Notes: generated from the sequence alone by a model not told the origin. Counted from the stretch's first letter, positions 16,693 through 26,492 are shown. The stretch: 48,195 nucleotides of DNA from Saprospiraceae bacterium (GCA_016787285.1 JAEUUV010000001.1:1-48195); one strand, 5' to 3'. A program made the numbers and translations.

Positions 16693-19600
16693 ATGAGGAA
16701 AACTGCTACACCGACCGCACTCCCAATTCTCCTCTTTTGGCTCTACCTCGCCACAACCCTGTTTGCCGAGCCGGGGATGAGGTCCGCCGTTGAGCGGACG
16801 GTTCCCTTCGGGATGACAAACACGGTGGGGCAAAAAATGAGTAGCCAAGGCTCGGCGGTAACGGGACTTTTAATAATCCTCCCGGAAAATCCTCCAGCCC
16901 GTAACCTTCCAACCCGTAACCCCCAAACCTCCCTCCATTATGCTGCCCGCGGCACCGGGCGCACTACGGGGCACATCGCCACGCTGTACGTGTCCAACCC
17001 TACGCCGATGCCGTTGCGTACCGTCGTCGGGGATATATTCATTCCTTCCGATCAGGATTATCAGGGCTATGTGGTGCTGCAAACCTACCCGGTGGAGGTG
17101 CCGCCGTTCAGCACGGTACGGGTGCCGCTCGAAGGCTACTGCACCAACGTGCAGCGCCCGCCTGTGCCTGACGGCGGCGCCATGCCCGACGTGTCGCAGT
17201 GGGTGTCGTGGGTCGAAGCCGACCCCTTGCCGGAGTTGGGCAAAACCCCCGCACCGGCGTTTTTCATCGTGCCCGAGGCGGCGCCCGGCGATCCGCTGGC
17301 ACTCACATACCCGGGCACGACCACTCCCTTTCCCTATCGCATTGATTTCAACCGCAACCCGCGACAGGCAGCCCGGCTCCTGTTGCATACCGCGTGGTCG
17401 GCCGGACAGGCGTTCGACCGGTACCTGCGCGAGGGCAAAATTCGCTTGCCCGAAACCCGGCGCCACGACATGATCCAGCAGATCCTCTGGGCATACGCCG
17501 CGCGACTGGAGGGGAAAACCTACGACAAAGCTGCATTCGCTACCCAGTTGACCGAAGAAGCGGAGCAGCAAATGAACTGCCCCGCCGCTACTTTTCCCGA
17601 AGAAACGCAGCAGCAGGTGGATCGGGAAACGCAGGACCTCTGGGCCGGAATTTCGCTCGTGGGCGCCGGCGCCAAACTGATCCCGCCGGCAACCCAACAC
17701 CCAACCGATATTTTTCAGGAAATCCCTTCCGGCCCGGTGGTACACCCCGCCGACGCCTTGTCCCGGATTTTGGACAATACCGATCCTGCGCAACCGGATG
17801 CCCCGGACAAACTCGTGCCTGCGCTGGTTTTTTTGCAAAAAAACGACACCACTCCGGCGCTGAAAACCTTGCGACTTGTCGCTCGGGAGAAATGGAAAAC
17901 CTGGCTGAATCGCGTTGTCGTGCTAATCAGCGCGGATTCGGACACGGCGTTTCGCGATATTTTTGCCGTTCTGGGCTACCTGCAATCCGCCCCCGGCGGC
18001 GCCCTGCCCGAAGACGAACGCCGTGCCCTGACCACGACGCTTCTCGGCAAACTGACCGCGCACCTGCAAACCCGGGTTGCCGCGCTACGGCCCGACGACC
18101 CGGCGTACCTCGGGCAGTGGCGCACCCTGAAAAGTTGGCAAAGCACCCGCTGGTACGCCGACTATTGCGTCGCCGCCAACCCGCTGAAAACGCTGGGTTT
18201 GCCGCACCCTGCACGCACCGCAGCAGCGTTCAATCCGGCCAATATTGCCCTCGCGGGGGCGTCGTGGAAGCATATCTTCCTGCCTGTTCCCGGCAACGGG
18301 CCGAAAAAATTTCCCTGGTGGATACCCGCGGTAGCCGCAGGCGGCGGAGTCGTATACCTGCTTTTGCAAGACAAAGACGATACGCCGCCTGCGCCCACAC
18401 CGCCTGTGGCAGTAGCGGATGCCGTCACGCTGCCTTGCGGCGGCCAAACTTCGGTAACCGTGCTGGGCAACGACACGGGCGAGGGCATCTCCGTGACCTC
18501 GGCTACGGGCACTTCGGGTATTTCGGTATCGGTATCCGGCACGACTACAGTGCTCGTTGTGAGCGGTGGTTTTCCGGGGGCGTTCACCGCAGCGTACACC
18601 ATCGCCGACAAAGCCGGCCAAACTGCCACGGGCAGCATCGCCGTCACCGTGAACGACCAGACCGCGCCCGTCATCGTTTGCCCGGCCAATCTTTCGCTCG
18701 AAGGCTGCGGCCAACCGCCGGCGCCGGCGGTGTCCGGCCAGGCAACTGCCACCGACGATTGCGGCCCGGCGCCGGCGGTCGGCTTTGCCGACGAACTCTC
18801 CGGCACGCCCTGCGACCGCCTCGTTACCCGCACCTGGTCGGCAGTGGACGCCTCCGGCAAAAACGCCGTTTGCACGCAAACTATCACCATTCGCGACCAA
18901 ACAGCCCCGGTGCTCACGTTTTGCCCGACCGCCGTCACGGTGTCGTTGGGGCAGCAAAACGACCTCGGCCTCACCGGTCAGGCCACGGCGACCGATGCCT
19001 GCCAGCCGCCGGTGGTGGAAACGACATTTGCCGACGACCTGAGCGGGTTCGGCGCCTGCGGCGGTGTTATCGCGCGCACCTGGACGGCCACCGATGCCTG
19101 CGTTAATACGGCTACCTGTGCGCAAACCATCACAGTTCAGGATCAAAATCCGCCGGAAATTACGTGTCCTGGCCCCGTCGAAACAGCGTGCGGGAAACAA
19201 ACCGACCTGACGGTCACAGGCCAGGCGACTGCCACAGACGACTGTGCCGGGCCGCTCACGCCGACATTCGCCGACACGCCGCCGGTGTTCAGCGGCTGTT
19301 CCGGCCCGATCATCCGCACCTGGACGGCCGCCGAACCGGGCGGCAATACGGCCACTTGTGTGCAGGACATTACCGTCGTGGACAAATCCGGTCCGGTATT
19401 CACGACCTGCCCGCCCGCCGTGACGGTACCTTGCGGACAACAAAACAACCTTGACATCACCGGGAAAGCCGTGGCTCAGGATGCGTGCAACGGCGCTACT
19501 TCACCTACCCACACCGACAACACGAGCGGGTTCAGCGGCTGTTCGGGGGTAATCGTACGCAGGTTTTCATCGGCAGACAGTTGCGGTAACTCGGCTACCT

Positions 19601-20922
19601 GCCAGCAGAACATCACCGTGTTCGACGACATGCAGCCGGTTTTTACCGCTTGTCCACAGGCGGTATTTGCGAATTGCGGCCAGCAAAACAACCTAAACAT
19701 CACGGGTCAGGCCGTGGCGGTGGATGCCTGTTCCGGCCCGGCAGTGGTGACCCACACCGACGACCTGAGTGAATTTTCCGCCTGCGAGGGCCTGATCTGG
19801 CGCACGTTTCTGGCTACCGACCTCTGCGGCAACACGGCTACCTGCCTGCAGCCGATCACAGTGGTGAACGTGCCCTGCGGATTTACGCCTCTGTTTGCGT
19901 TCAGCCCTGCGGTGTGTGGCGACTGCAACGGTGCGGTCAGTACCACCATGACGCCGCCCGGTTCGTATACCTTCGAATGGGAAACCGGCGATGCCGGCCC
20001 CAATGTGCCCGGCCTGTGCCCAGGCCCCATTTCGGTAACGATCACGGACAATGTGAACGAGTGCACCGATATTTTCACGCCGGAAGTGCCCGATATGCCG
20101 ATGCTGATCCTGACCGTTTTGCAAACGATCCCGCCCAGCGGGCCGTCGGCAAACGACGGGCGCGTGGTGCTGCAAGTGGGGCCGCCGAGTGCGCAACTGC
20201 CGTTTTTAGTGTTTGTGAACGGCGCTCCGGTGGGTACGGCCAATACATACACGTTTCAGATCACGAATATGCCGGCCGGGGAGTACGAAATTTTTGTGGT
20301 GGACGAGGGCGGAGAGGGGTGTCCTTCCAACACGGTCTTTGTGGTGCTTTTGCCGCAGGAGCCGCCGCCCGCAGGGCCGGAAGCCGGATTTGTGTCGCCC
20401 TGGTTTTCGCCGGGCTTGCCGGCTCTGCCCGAACAACCGGGAAGCGCATCGGCTGCTGCGCAAGTGGCCTGGGGAACGCCCGTGGGCATTTCGGCGGGTC
20501 TGCCCTTGGGCAATTTGTGGCAACTCCGCGTGGAGGTGGCCAACCTGACCGGTCGGCTGTACCGGAACGGGGCCGGCATTTCAGAAGCGATTTCGGTGCG
20601 AGCCGACCGCTTGACGGCAGGGGTGCGCCGGTACTTTCCGCAGCAGTCGTCGCGATGGGTGTTTTTTCAGGAAAACAGCGTGTCGCATGCGGTACTGCAG
20701 GCGAATATGCCGGTTCCAACACCTTCGCGGCGGCAATGGAGACTGAACGCCGGCGGCGGCCTGCGCTTTTCGCCGGCAAACACCTTGCAGATAGACCTGA
20801 GCGGTAGCCTGGGGCTGGATTTCGCCCCGGGAGGACTGCGCCTTTTGCCGGCTTTTCAGGTGCAGGCGCAACTGAATTTTGGAAGCGAGAAGTTGCCTCG
20901 TCGCAGATATGGAGACAAATAG
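16693..20922 (+). CDS. Large HYR-repeat surface protein with novel N-terminal module
   Basis: About 1409 residues from the ATG at 16693, which gives a signal peptide (MRKTATPTALPILLFWLYL, ATTLFAEP); the frame opens earlier but with no signal. Parts in order: a segment encoded by a repeat-like sequence (about 26-45); an unnamed beta-rich module (about 85-175) with TGHIATLYVSNPT, FIPSDQDYQGYVV, VPLEGYC and PPVPDGG; its helical partner (about 217-330); a hydrophobic stretch WWIPAVAAGGGVVYLLL near 541-557; five Cys-containing HYR-like repeats of about 80 residues (about 655-1058), each with TAP/PxxxxCP, QATATDxC and T-C-Q-ITV; an Ig-like part; and an outer-membrane-strand-like C-terminus (about 1310-1409). 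HYR domains are adhesion-type modules. The ending suggests attachment to the outer membrane. No T9SS tail. The next gene, 24 bases on, carries two copies of the same N-terminal module. Confidence 0.83.
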   Translation: MRKTATPTALPILLFWLYLATTLFAEPGMRSAVERTVPFGMTNTVGQKMSSQGSAVTGLLIILPENPPARNLPTRNPQTSLHYAARGTGRTTGHIATLYVSNPTPMPLRTVVGDIFIPSDQDYQGYVVLQTYPVEVPPFSTVRVPLEGYCTNVQRPPVPDGGAMPDVSQWVSWVEADPLPELGKTPAPAFFIVPEAAPGDPLALTYPGTTTPFPYRIDFNRNPRQAARLLLHTAWSAGQAFDRYLREGKIRLPETRRHDMIQQILWAYAARLEGKTYDKAAFATQLTEEAEQQMNCPAATFPEETQQQVDRETQDLWAGISLVGAGAKLIPPATQHPTDIFQEIPSGPVVHPADALSRILDNTDPAQPDAPDKLVPALVFLQKNDTTPALKTLRLVAREKWKTWLNRVVVLISADSDTAFRDIFAVLGYLQSAPGGALPEDERRALTTTLLGKLTAHLQTRVAALRPDDPAYLGQWRTLKSWQSTRWYADYCVAANPLKTLGLPHPARTAAAFNPANIALAGASWKHIFLPVPGNGPKKFPWWIPAVAAGGGVVYLLLQDKDDTPPAPTPPVAVADAVTLPCGGQTSVTVLGNDTGEGISVTSATGTSGISVSVSGTTTVLVVSGGFPGAFTAAYTIADKAGQTATGSIAVTVNDQTAPVIVCPANLSLEGCGQPPAPAVSGQATATDDCGPAPAVGFADELSGTPCDRLVTRTWSAVDASGKNAVCTQTITIRDQTAPVLTFCPTAVTVSLGQQNDLGLTGQATATDACQPPVVETTFADDLSGFGACGGVIARTWTATDACVNTATCAQTITVQDQNPPEITCPGPVETACGKQTDLTVTGQATATDDCAGPLTPTFADTPPVFSGCSGPIIRTWTAAEPGGNTATCVQDITVVDKSGPVFTTCPPAVTVPCGQQNNLDITGKAVAQDACNGATSPTHTDNTSGFSGCSGVIVRRFSSADSCGNSATCQQNITVFDDMQPVFTACPQAVFANCGQQNNLNITGQAVAVDACSGPAVVTHTDDLSEFSACEGLIWRTFLATDLCGNTATCLQPITVVNVPCGFTPLFAFSPAVCGDCNGAVSTTMTPPGSYTFEWETGDAGPNVPGLCPGPISVTITDNVNECTDIFTPEVPDMPMLILTVLQTIPPSGPSANDGRVVLQVGPPSAQLPFLVFVNGAPVGTANTYTFQITNMPAGEYEIFVVDEGGEGCPSNTVFVVLLPQEPPPAGPEAGFVSPWFSPGLPALPEQPGSASAAAQVAWGTPVGISAGLPLGNLWQLRVEVANLTGRLYRNGAGISEAISVRADRLTAGVRRYFPQQSSRWVFFQENSVSHAVLQANMPVPTPSRRQWRLNAGGGLRFSPANTLQIDLSGSLGLDFAPGGLRLLPAFQVQAQLNFGSEKLPRRRYGDK
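16782..16820 (+). repeat. Copy of the B-family core inside a coding region
   Basis: GAGCGGACGG followed by a TCCC-TTC-GGGA hairpin and ATGACAAA. Against the loop of element B1 (30612-30627), 24 of 29 positions agree, and the small stem is kept by paired changes. It falls directly after the signal-peptide codons of the HYR gene and is translated in frame. Confidence 0.6.
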
Positions 20923-20946
20923 AACAACTCATAAACATATACGACT

Positions 20947-23900
20947 ATGAAAAACATATTCTTGTTGCTGACCGTGTTGCTGTGCTCCATGTCGGTGGCG
21001 CTTGCCCAAAAGACCGCTGATGAGTGGGTAAAAGAAGCGGAAACAGCCGAGCAGGAAGGCCGTTGGGGGGACGCAGGTGCAGCTCGATCGAGTGCTGCCC
21101 ACGAACATAAGGCAAAGGGCGACTACGATGCTGCTGCTGAAAACTTCAAAAAGGCAGCGGAACATTTCAAAAAGGACAACCGACCGGCCCAGGCCGACGC
21201 AGAGCATATCCACGCAGGCGATGCGTACGAGCAATCGGCAAAAAAGGCAGCCGATCATGCTACTGCGGCTAAGCGCTATGAGCAGGCCGTTGCCGAGTAC
21301 GAAGCCGCGGGTAAGACCGGCTCCGCTGAAAATGCCCGAAGACAAGCGGAATACCATCGGGGCCAAATGGCTAACATCGCCTCAAGCGGCCTTCCTGCCG
21401 GGGTATCGGTATTTGCCAAATGTATAGGTCGGCCCACCGGCCATGCATTTACCCTGTACGTCCAGAACGATGCCGGGTTTCCTCAAAAGGTTACCATACC
21501 TGCGGTGGCTATCCCCTCGGAGGGAGGGAGGCAGGGTTATGTGGTGCCCGAACCGGTGACGGTGACCGTACCGGCAAACGGTTCCGAGATGGTGCCGATT
21601 CGCGCGTACTGCACCGAGCATTTTCTACCCGCGCCGGCGGAAGGCATACTGCTGCCGCGATCGAACACCTGGAACCCGCAATCGCCCTTAGTGACCACCG
21701 TGCAGCAGATCATCCGCACGACCATTGATTTGCAGAGCGGCGGGCAACTCACGACACCTTATAGCGGCGACCCCGGAAAAGAGTTGGAGTCGGTGGTGCA
21801 GCAAGTCGTTTGGGTCGCCACTGCGCCGCCCGACCAGCCGTACACGGCTGCCGATTTTTGCGAACGTACGAAACGGGAATTTACAACGGCTACCGGTACA
21901 CCCGCATCCGCCCTGCCGCCTGCGCTTGGCCACGGCATGGCACAAATTTGGGATGCGGTGACCCAGGTGGGGCGAAAAATCGGCATTCCGGAACTGATGC
22001 CTCCTGTCCTACCACCTGCCGCTTCCTACCTGCCGGACGCGCCGCCGCCGGAGATGCCCGAGGTCACGAACACCGCGAGAGCCACTGGTACCGGGCGTAC
22101 CACCGGACATATTGCCGACCTCGCCCTGCACAATCCGACCGGCCAACCGGTCACGGTTCAGTTTGGCCCCACGGTGCCTTCAGCCCCCGGCACGCCGCCG
22201 GGTACGGCGCTGTTCATTCCATCTGACGGACAATACCAGCCCTACGTCATTCCATACCTGCCGCATGTGTCACTGGCGCCGGGCGAAACGAAAACTATCC
22301 CGGTGCAAGGGTATTGCGTGGATGTGCGCATGCCACCCGTGCCGGAGGGTGGAGGTATGCCGCCGGTTGGTACCTGGGTGTGTAGTGGGCCGCTGATCCC
22401 GGAGCCGATCAACCCGCCGGGCTACCCTTCAACCGTCGCGGTGCCTACCCGAATGGCGCCATCGCTTTCGAAAGCGCTGGACATGCTGTCTGGAACAACA
22501 AAGCCGAAGCCCAAACCTTCTCCGGGCATGCCGTCGCCCGGGCACACTACCCTGAGGGTGGACTGCCCTGACGGGTTGCTTGCGCCTTTACCGACGATCC
22601 CGGATACCGACATCCCACTTCCGACCCCGGTTTCGCCCGACAAGCACCCGGCGGTGGCTGTGCCCTTGCTGCTCGATGCTATTCAGCGTGTCATCCGCAC
22701 CTACGACGAACTGAAACCCAAGGGCGCGATCACCACGCCGTTTAGCGGCAACCCGGACAAGGAACGCGAGGCGGTGATTCAGCAAACCTTCTGGATGTAC
22801 ACGGCTGCCCTGCGCGGCGAACCTTACGCGAAGCCGGATTTCCGGGCCAACACCATCCGGCAGTTTGAGCAAAACACGGGCAAGACCTTTGCGCAAACGC
22901 CGCCGCCCCAGCAGGAAAAAATGGACAAGGGCGTGGACGATTTCTGGAATTCGTTCGAGGCTGTGGGCGCCGAGGCCAAAATTTTGCCGCGGGCGCCCGA
23001 ACCGCCAAAACCCGTGCCGGGCGTGGATGAGTTTTTCAATTCAACCATACCGGGCGGGCTGAAACCCGGGGGCAACCCGACTGCGCCGGTACCGACCAAC
23101 CCGCGCGAAACGGTAGCCAACCCGACCGAGCCGCCGGTGTTGATCAAGGATGAAAAAAACAAGGACGCCAACTGCGGGTGCGGCAAGATCAAGTTTGACC
23201 TGCATTTTTTTGAAATGGAACAAACGGCGGGCGGCGGCTGGAAAAGCAAAGACGGCTCCATGACTTCCGCTCCGGTAAACACGGACGGAACTCCCGGCCC
23301 GGCCTCGCACGAGGTGAAAGGAGGGCAAAAAAACCTGAAAAAAGGCACGCGAATCGGGGTGAAACTGCGGAACGTGGTGCTGGATTGTCCTTGCTCGGAC
23401 GGGTCGGCTTGCACCATTTACACCGACGAAAAAGAAGCTGCCTCACATGCCGCTGCACAAGCCGAACTTGAAAATCTGAAAAAACGACTCGAAAAAGACC
23501 TGGAGAAAGCGGAAGGAGAGCTGGAAAAAGCGAAAGAGGATATAGCCGGTAACGCCAAAAAACAGGCAGATATGGCTGAGGCTAAAACCAGTCTGGACGA
23601 ATCAAAAAAATCCTTGGAGGCGGCACAGGCGGCGAATGAAAAAGTGAAAAAAGCGCAGGAAGCATACGATGCAGCAGCGGCAGCAGAAAAAACCGCCAAA
23701 GGCAAGGAGGCAAAAGCCGCTGCAAAAGCGGCCAAAGAACAAGCCAAGGCCGATCTGGATGCCGTAAAAGGAGAAAAGGTGAGCGACGCGAAGGTGGCCG
23801 ATCTGGAGCGGAAAGTGAAGTCTGCTCAAGAAAAAGTAGACAAAATTGAAAAACCGGTGCAGGATGCCCAGGCCAAAGTAGACAAACTGAAAAAGCAACT

Positions 23901-24138
23901 GGAAGACGCGGAGAAAAAAGCAGCCGACAGCATTTCCGGACACCCGAGCATCAAGGACAAGGCAGGGGGGAAAGACATTCCGGTGGATTGGGACGGCACC
24001 CGTACCGATTTTAACCAAACGAAAGACGCCGACAACAAGAAAATCGAGTTCAGTTTCTACCTCGGTTTTTATTGCAAAAGTAGCACATGCAAGCCGGTGG
24101 AATGTGGCCGTACCTTTGTGGTCAAGGTGGAAGAGTAG
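20947..24138 (+). CDS. Exported repeat/coiled-coil protein sharing the HYR-gene module
   Basis: A 1063-residue exported protein with no family I recognise. Signal peptide to about 21 (MKNIFLLLTVLLCSMSVALAQ). Residues about 22-145 are an Ala-rich helical region with TPR-like pairs (DYDAAAENFKKAAEHF, AAKRYEQAVAEYEAAG). Then come two copies of the module also seen in the preceding gene: beta-rich A (about 152-238 and 377-480) with TGHxxxLxxxN, GY/PYV and xGYC/AYC motifs, each followed by helical B (about 250-345 and 572-690) with TPYSG/TPFSG, QQxxW and DF. A Cys-rich segment starting CGCGKIKFDLHFF (about 740) ends at CPCSDGSACTIY (about 825). A Lys/Glu/Ala coiled coil (about 835-990) follows, then a short beta-rich end with CKSSTCKPVECG. 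It probably works with the HYR protein at the cell surface; this is inferred from shared domains and a 24-bp gap. Confidence 0.8.
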   Translation: MKNIFLLLTVLLCSMSVALAQKTADEWVKEAETAEQEGRWGDAGAARSSAAHEHKAKGDYDAAAENFKKAAEHFKKDNRPAQADAEHIHAGDAYEQSAKKAADHATAAKRYEQAVAEYEAAGKTGSAENARRQAEYHRGQMANIASSGLPAGVSVFAKCIGRPTGHAFTLYVQNDAGFPQKVTIPAVAIPSEGGRQGYVVPEPVTVTVPANGSEMVPIRAYCTEHFLPAPAEGILLPRSNTWNPQSPLVTTVQQIIRTTIDLQSGGQLTTPYSGDPGKELESVVQQVVWVATAPPDQPYTAADFCERTKREFTTATGTPASALPPALGHGMAQIWDAVTQVGRKIGIPELMPPVLPPAASYLPDAPPPEMPEVTNTARATGTGRTTGHIADLALHNPTGQPVTVQFGPTVPSAPGTPPGTALFIPSDGQYQPYVIPYLPHVSLAPGETKTIPVQGYCVDVRMPPVPEGGGMPPVGTWVCSGPLIPEPINPPGYPSTVAVPTRMAPSLSKALDMLSGTTKPKPKPSPGMPSPGHTTLRVDCPDGLLAPLPTIPDTDIPLPTPVSPDKHPAVAVPLLLDAIQRVIRTYDELKPKGAITTPFSGNPDKEREAVIQQTFWMYTAALRGEPYAKPDFRANTIRQFEQNTGKTFAQTPPPQQEKMDKGVDDFWNSFEAVGAEAKILPRAPEPPKPVPGVDEFFNSTIPGGLKPGGNPTAPVPTNPRETVANPTEPPVLIKDEKNKDANCGCGKIKFDLHFFEMEQTAGGGWKSKDGSMTSAPVNTDGTPGPASHEVKGGQKNLKKGTRIGVKLRNVVLDCPCSDGSACTIYTDEKEAASHAAAQAELENLKKRLEKDLEKAEGELEKAKEDIAGNAKKQADMAEAKTSLDESKKSLEAAQAANEKVKKAQEAYDAAAAAEKTAKGKEAKAAAKAAKEQAKADLDAVKGEKVSDAKVADLERKVKSAQEKVDKIEKPVQDAQAKVDKLKKQLEDAEKKAADSISGHPSIKDKAGGKDIPVDWDGTRTDFNQTKDADNKKIEFSFYLGFYCKSSTCKPVECGRTFVVKVEE

Positions 24139-24177
24139 TACTACAACGCCTCTCTTGAAAAAAAACATGCCGTCTGT

Positions 24178-26406
24178 ATGAAGTGGATCACGCTGTTGCT
24201 CGCAGCCTGTTTTGTATTGTTGGCGCAACAAGCGCTGAAATCCCAGTCGTGGACGGTGCAAACCACCGGCCTGCCGTTTTACAACGTCTGGATGCTCAAC
24301 GCCTCCACCGGCTGGGCGGTGGGCGCCGACGGGGCTATTTTTCACACTTCCGACGGCGGCGACACCTGGTCGGCACAGCCTTCCGGAACCACGCAACTCC
24401 TCGCCGCCGTGTGGGGTTACGATGCCGGCAATGTGTGGGCGGCAGGCGCCAACGGGATAATTCTGAAATTTGACGGTTCGTCATGGACGCCCCAGACCTC
24501 GGGCACCACGCAGTTTCTGCGCGGCATCTGGGGCGCCGATGCCGCCAACGTCTGGGTGGTTGGAAACAACGGCACGATCCTGAAATACAACGGCTCTTCC
24601 TGGTCGGCACAAACCTCAGGTACCACCCTGACCCTGTCCGACGTGTGGGGTACGAGTGCCGGCAATGTATGGGCGGTAGGGTGGAGCGGCGTGATTCGCA
24701 AGTTCGACGGCTCGTCGTGGACGGCTCAATCCTCCGGAACTTCCAATTCCCTCTGGCGCGTGTGGGGCGCCGACGCCGCCAATTTATGGGCAGTCGGCGA
24801 CGACGGTACCCTCCTGAAACACGACGGCTCCAACTGGACGACTCAGACCTCGGGTACCTCGCAAAATCTGCGCGGTGTGTGGGGCAGCAGTGCTTCGAAT
24901 GTGTGGGTGGTCGGGGACATCGGTACCGTCCTGAAATACGACGGCGCCAACTGGTCCCCCCAGAGTTCCGGTTCGCCGAACACGCTCTGGTGCGTCTGGG
25001 GCGCCGGTGCTTCCGATGTGTGGGCGGTGGGGTTGTTCGGTACCATCCTGAAACACGACGGCTCGTCGTGGGACACACAAATGACCGGGCCGACAGCCGA
25101 GACGCTCAACCATGTATGGTGCGCCGATGCGGCAAATGTGTGGGCGGTGGGGCAACTCGGTACCATTTTGAAGTACAATGGCTCCTCCTGGACAAGCCAG
25201 GCGTCGGGTACGGCCAACAACCTGAACGGCGTCTGGGGCGCCGGTGCGTCCAGCATCTGGGCCGTCGGCGACAACGGCGCCATCCGAAAATACAGCGGCA
25301 GCACCTGGTCGGCCCAAACCTCCGGCACCTCCAATGCCCTGAAAAGCGTGTGGGGCGCCGATGCGACCAACATCTGGGCTGTCGGGAATAACGGCACCAT
25401 CCTGAAATACAACGGCAGTTCCTGGTCAACCCAAATCTCGGGCACCACGCAGCACCTGCTGAGCGTCTGGGGCGCCGATGCCGCCAACGTGTGGGCCGTC
25501 GGCAACGGCGGAGCAATCTTGAAATACAACGGCAGCACCTGGTCGGCCCAAACATCCGGCACTTCGCAAAACCTCCCCGGAGTCTGGGCGGCCGACGCGT
25601 CCAACGTATGGGCCGTCGGGAATGCCGGAACGATCCGCAAGTACAACGGCAGCACCTGGGCCGGCCAAGTCTCGGGTACTTCGAAAAGCCTCCGTTGTGC
25701 CTGGGGCGCCAATGCCGTCAATGTGTGGGCCGGCAGTTCGGGTACCATCCACCAGTACAGCGGGTCGGCCTGGTCGGAGCAGGAAATCGCGCCGGCTTTT
25801 GTCGCCAACGGAATCGCGGGCGCCATGCCCGAACTGTGGGCCGTAGGCGCTTGGGGTACGGTTTTCCATTCGCTCGACCAGCCCTTGCCCATCGAACTGC
25901 TGCATTTCTCAGCACAGCGCGAAAGCCAATCGGTTAGCCTGCACTGGGCGACGGCCACGGAGTTTCGAAACGACCATTTCCGCATCGAGCACAGTGCGGA
26001 CGGTGTGGTGTTCGATGCCGTCGGCCAGGTGGCCGGACAAGGGAACAGCCACACAAGGCGCGACTATGACTGGCTGCACCGCCACCCCGTTTCAGGCCCA
26101 AATTATTACCGCCTGCGGCAAACCGACTTCGACGGGGGCTACTCCCTCTCGCCCGTTGTTTCCGTTTTTTTTGAAAAAAATGCCTGTCGCGTTTTCCCCA
26201 ACCCGACCGGCGGCATGGTGCAGGTCGGTGTGCCGGAGGAATGGTCGGATGTCACATACCGGCTTGCCGACCAATGGGGGCGCACGGTCCGCAACGGCTC
26301 TCTAACGGGAAACCGACTGGATTTGAGCGGCCAGCCTGTCGGGATGTATTTTTTGATTTTAGAAAACACCTGCGGCACTGAAGTGCTTCGGATCGTTCGG
26401 GAATAA
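24178..26406 (+). CDS. T9SS-exported beta-propeller protein with 14 WAVG repeats
   Basis: A 742-residue secreted protein. Signal peptide to about 23. From about 28 to 565 it consists of repeats of about 41 residues with consensus NVWAVGxxGTILKYxGSSWxxQTSGTxxxLxxVWGxDA; I count 14 WAVG-type positions. Such repeats build beta-propellers like those of Ycf48/BNR proteins. Next comes a beta-sandwich-like part (about 575-655; IELLHFSAQRESQSVSLHWATATEFRNDHFRIEHS), which is common just before T9SS tails. The C-terminus (about 665-742) is a T9SS type A sorting domain: VFPNPTGGMVQV, YRLADQWGRTV and a final VLRIVRE. Substrate or partner unknown. It starts 39 bases after the coiled-coil gene and is convergent with the TonB receptor. 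Confidence 0.88.
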   Translation: MKWITLLLAACFVLLAQQALKSQSWTVQTTGLPFYNVWMLNASTGWAVGADGAIFHTSDGGDTWSAQPSGTTQLLAAVWGYDAGNVWAAGANGIILKFDGSSWTPQTSGTTQFLRGIWGADAANVWVVGNNGTILKYNGSSWSAQTSGTTLTLSDVWGTSAGNVWAVGWSGVIRKFDGSSWTAQSSGTSNSLWRVWGADAANLWAVGDDGTLLKHDGSNWTTQTSGTSQNLRGVWGSSASNVWVVGDIGTVLKYDGANWSPQSSGSPNTLWCVWGAGASDVWAVGLFGTILKHDGSSWDTQMTGPTAETLNHVWCADAANVWAVGQLGTILKYNGSSWTSQASGTANNLNGVWGAGASSIWAVGDNGAIRKYSGSTWSAQTSGTSNALKSVWGADATNIWAVGNNGTILKYNGSSWSTQISGTTQHLLSVWGADAANVWAVGNGGAILKYNGSTWSAQTSGTSQNLPGVWAADASNVWAVGNAGTIRKYNGSTWAGQVSGTSKSLRCAWGANAVNVWAGSSGTIHQYSGSAWSEQEIAPAFVANGIAGAMPELWAVGAWGTVFHSLDQPLPIELLHFSAQRESQSVSLHWATATEFRNDHFRIEHSADGVVFDAVGQVAGQGNSHTRRDYDWLHRHPVSGPNYYRLRQTDFDGGYSLSPVVSVFFEKNACRVFPNPTGGMVQVGVPEEWSDVTYRLADQWGRTVRNGSLTGNRLDLSGQPVGMYFLILENTCGTEVLRIVRE

Positions 26407-26490
26407 CCAAAACCCCTGCCTGATCTCTACTTGCCAAGCCCTGAAAGGGCGAAATACACTATCGCAGGGTGTAGTCCTGCGGGTTTGGAG
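26407..26490. repeat. REP-like double hairpin between convergent genes
   Basis: Two hairpins, GCCCT-GAA-AGGGC at 26438-26450 and CGCAGG-N7-CCTGCG at 26463-26481, enclosed by an outer imperfect pair (CCAAAACCCC at 26407-26416 with GGGTTTGG at 26481-26488). The CCCTGAAAGGGC core resembles REP-type palindromes that I know from Bacteroidota. It fills the gap between the propeller gene and the TonB receptor and may end both transcripts. Confidence 0.65.
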
Positions 26491-26492
26491 CG

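Noticed and set aside
17394-19443. Long overlapping frames (570 codons plus strand, 452 codons minus strand) within the HYR gene
   Set aside because: Arg-rich translations typical of off-frame GC-rich DNA; the HYR frame has signal peptide, repeats and consistent codon use.
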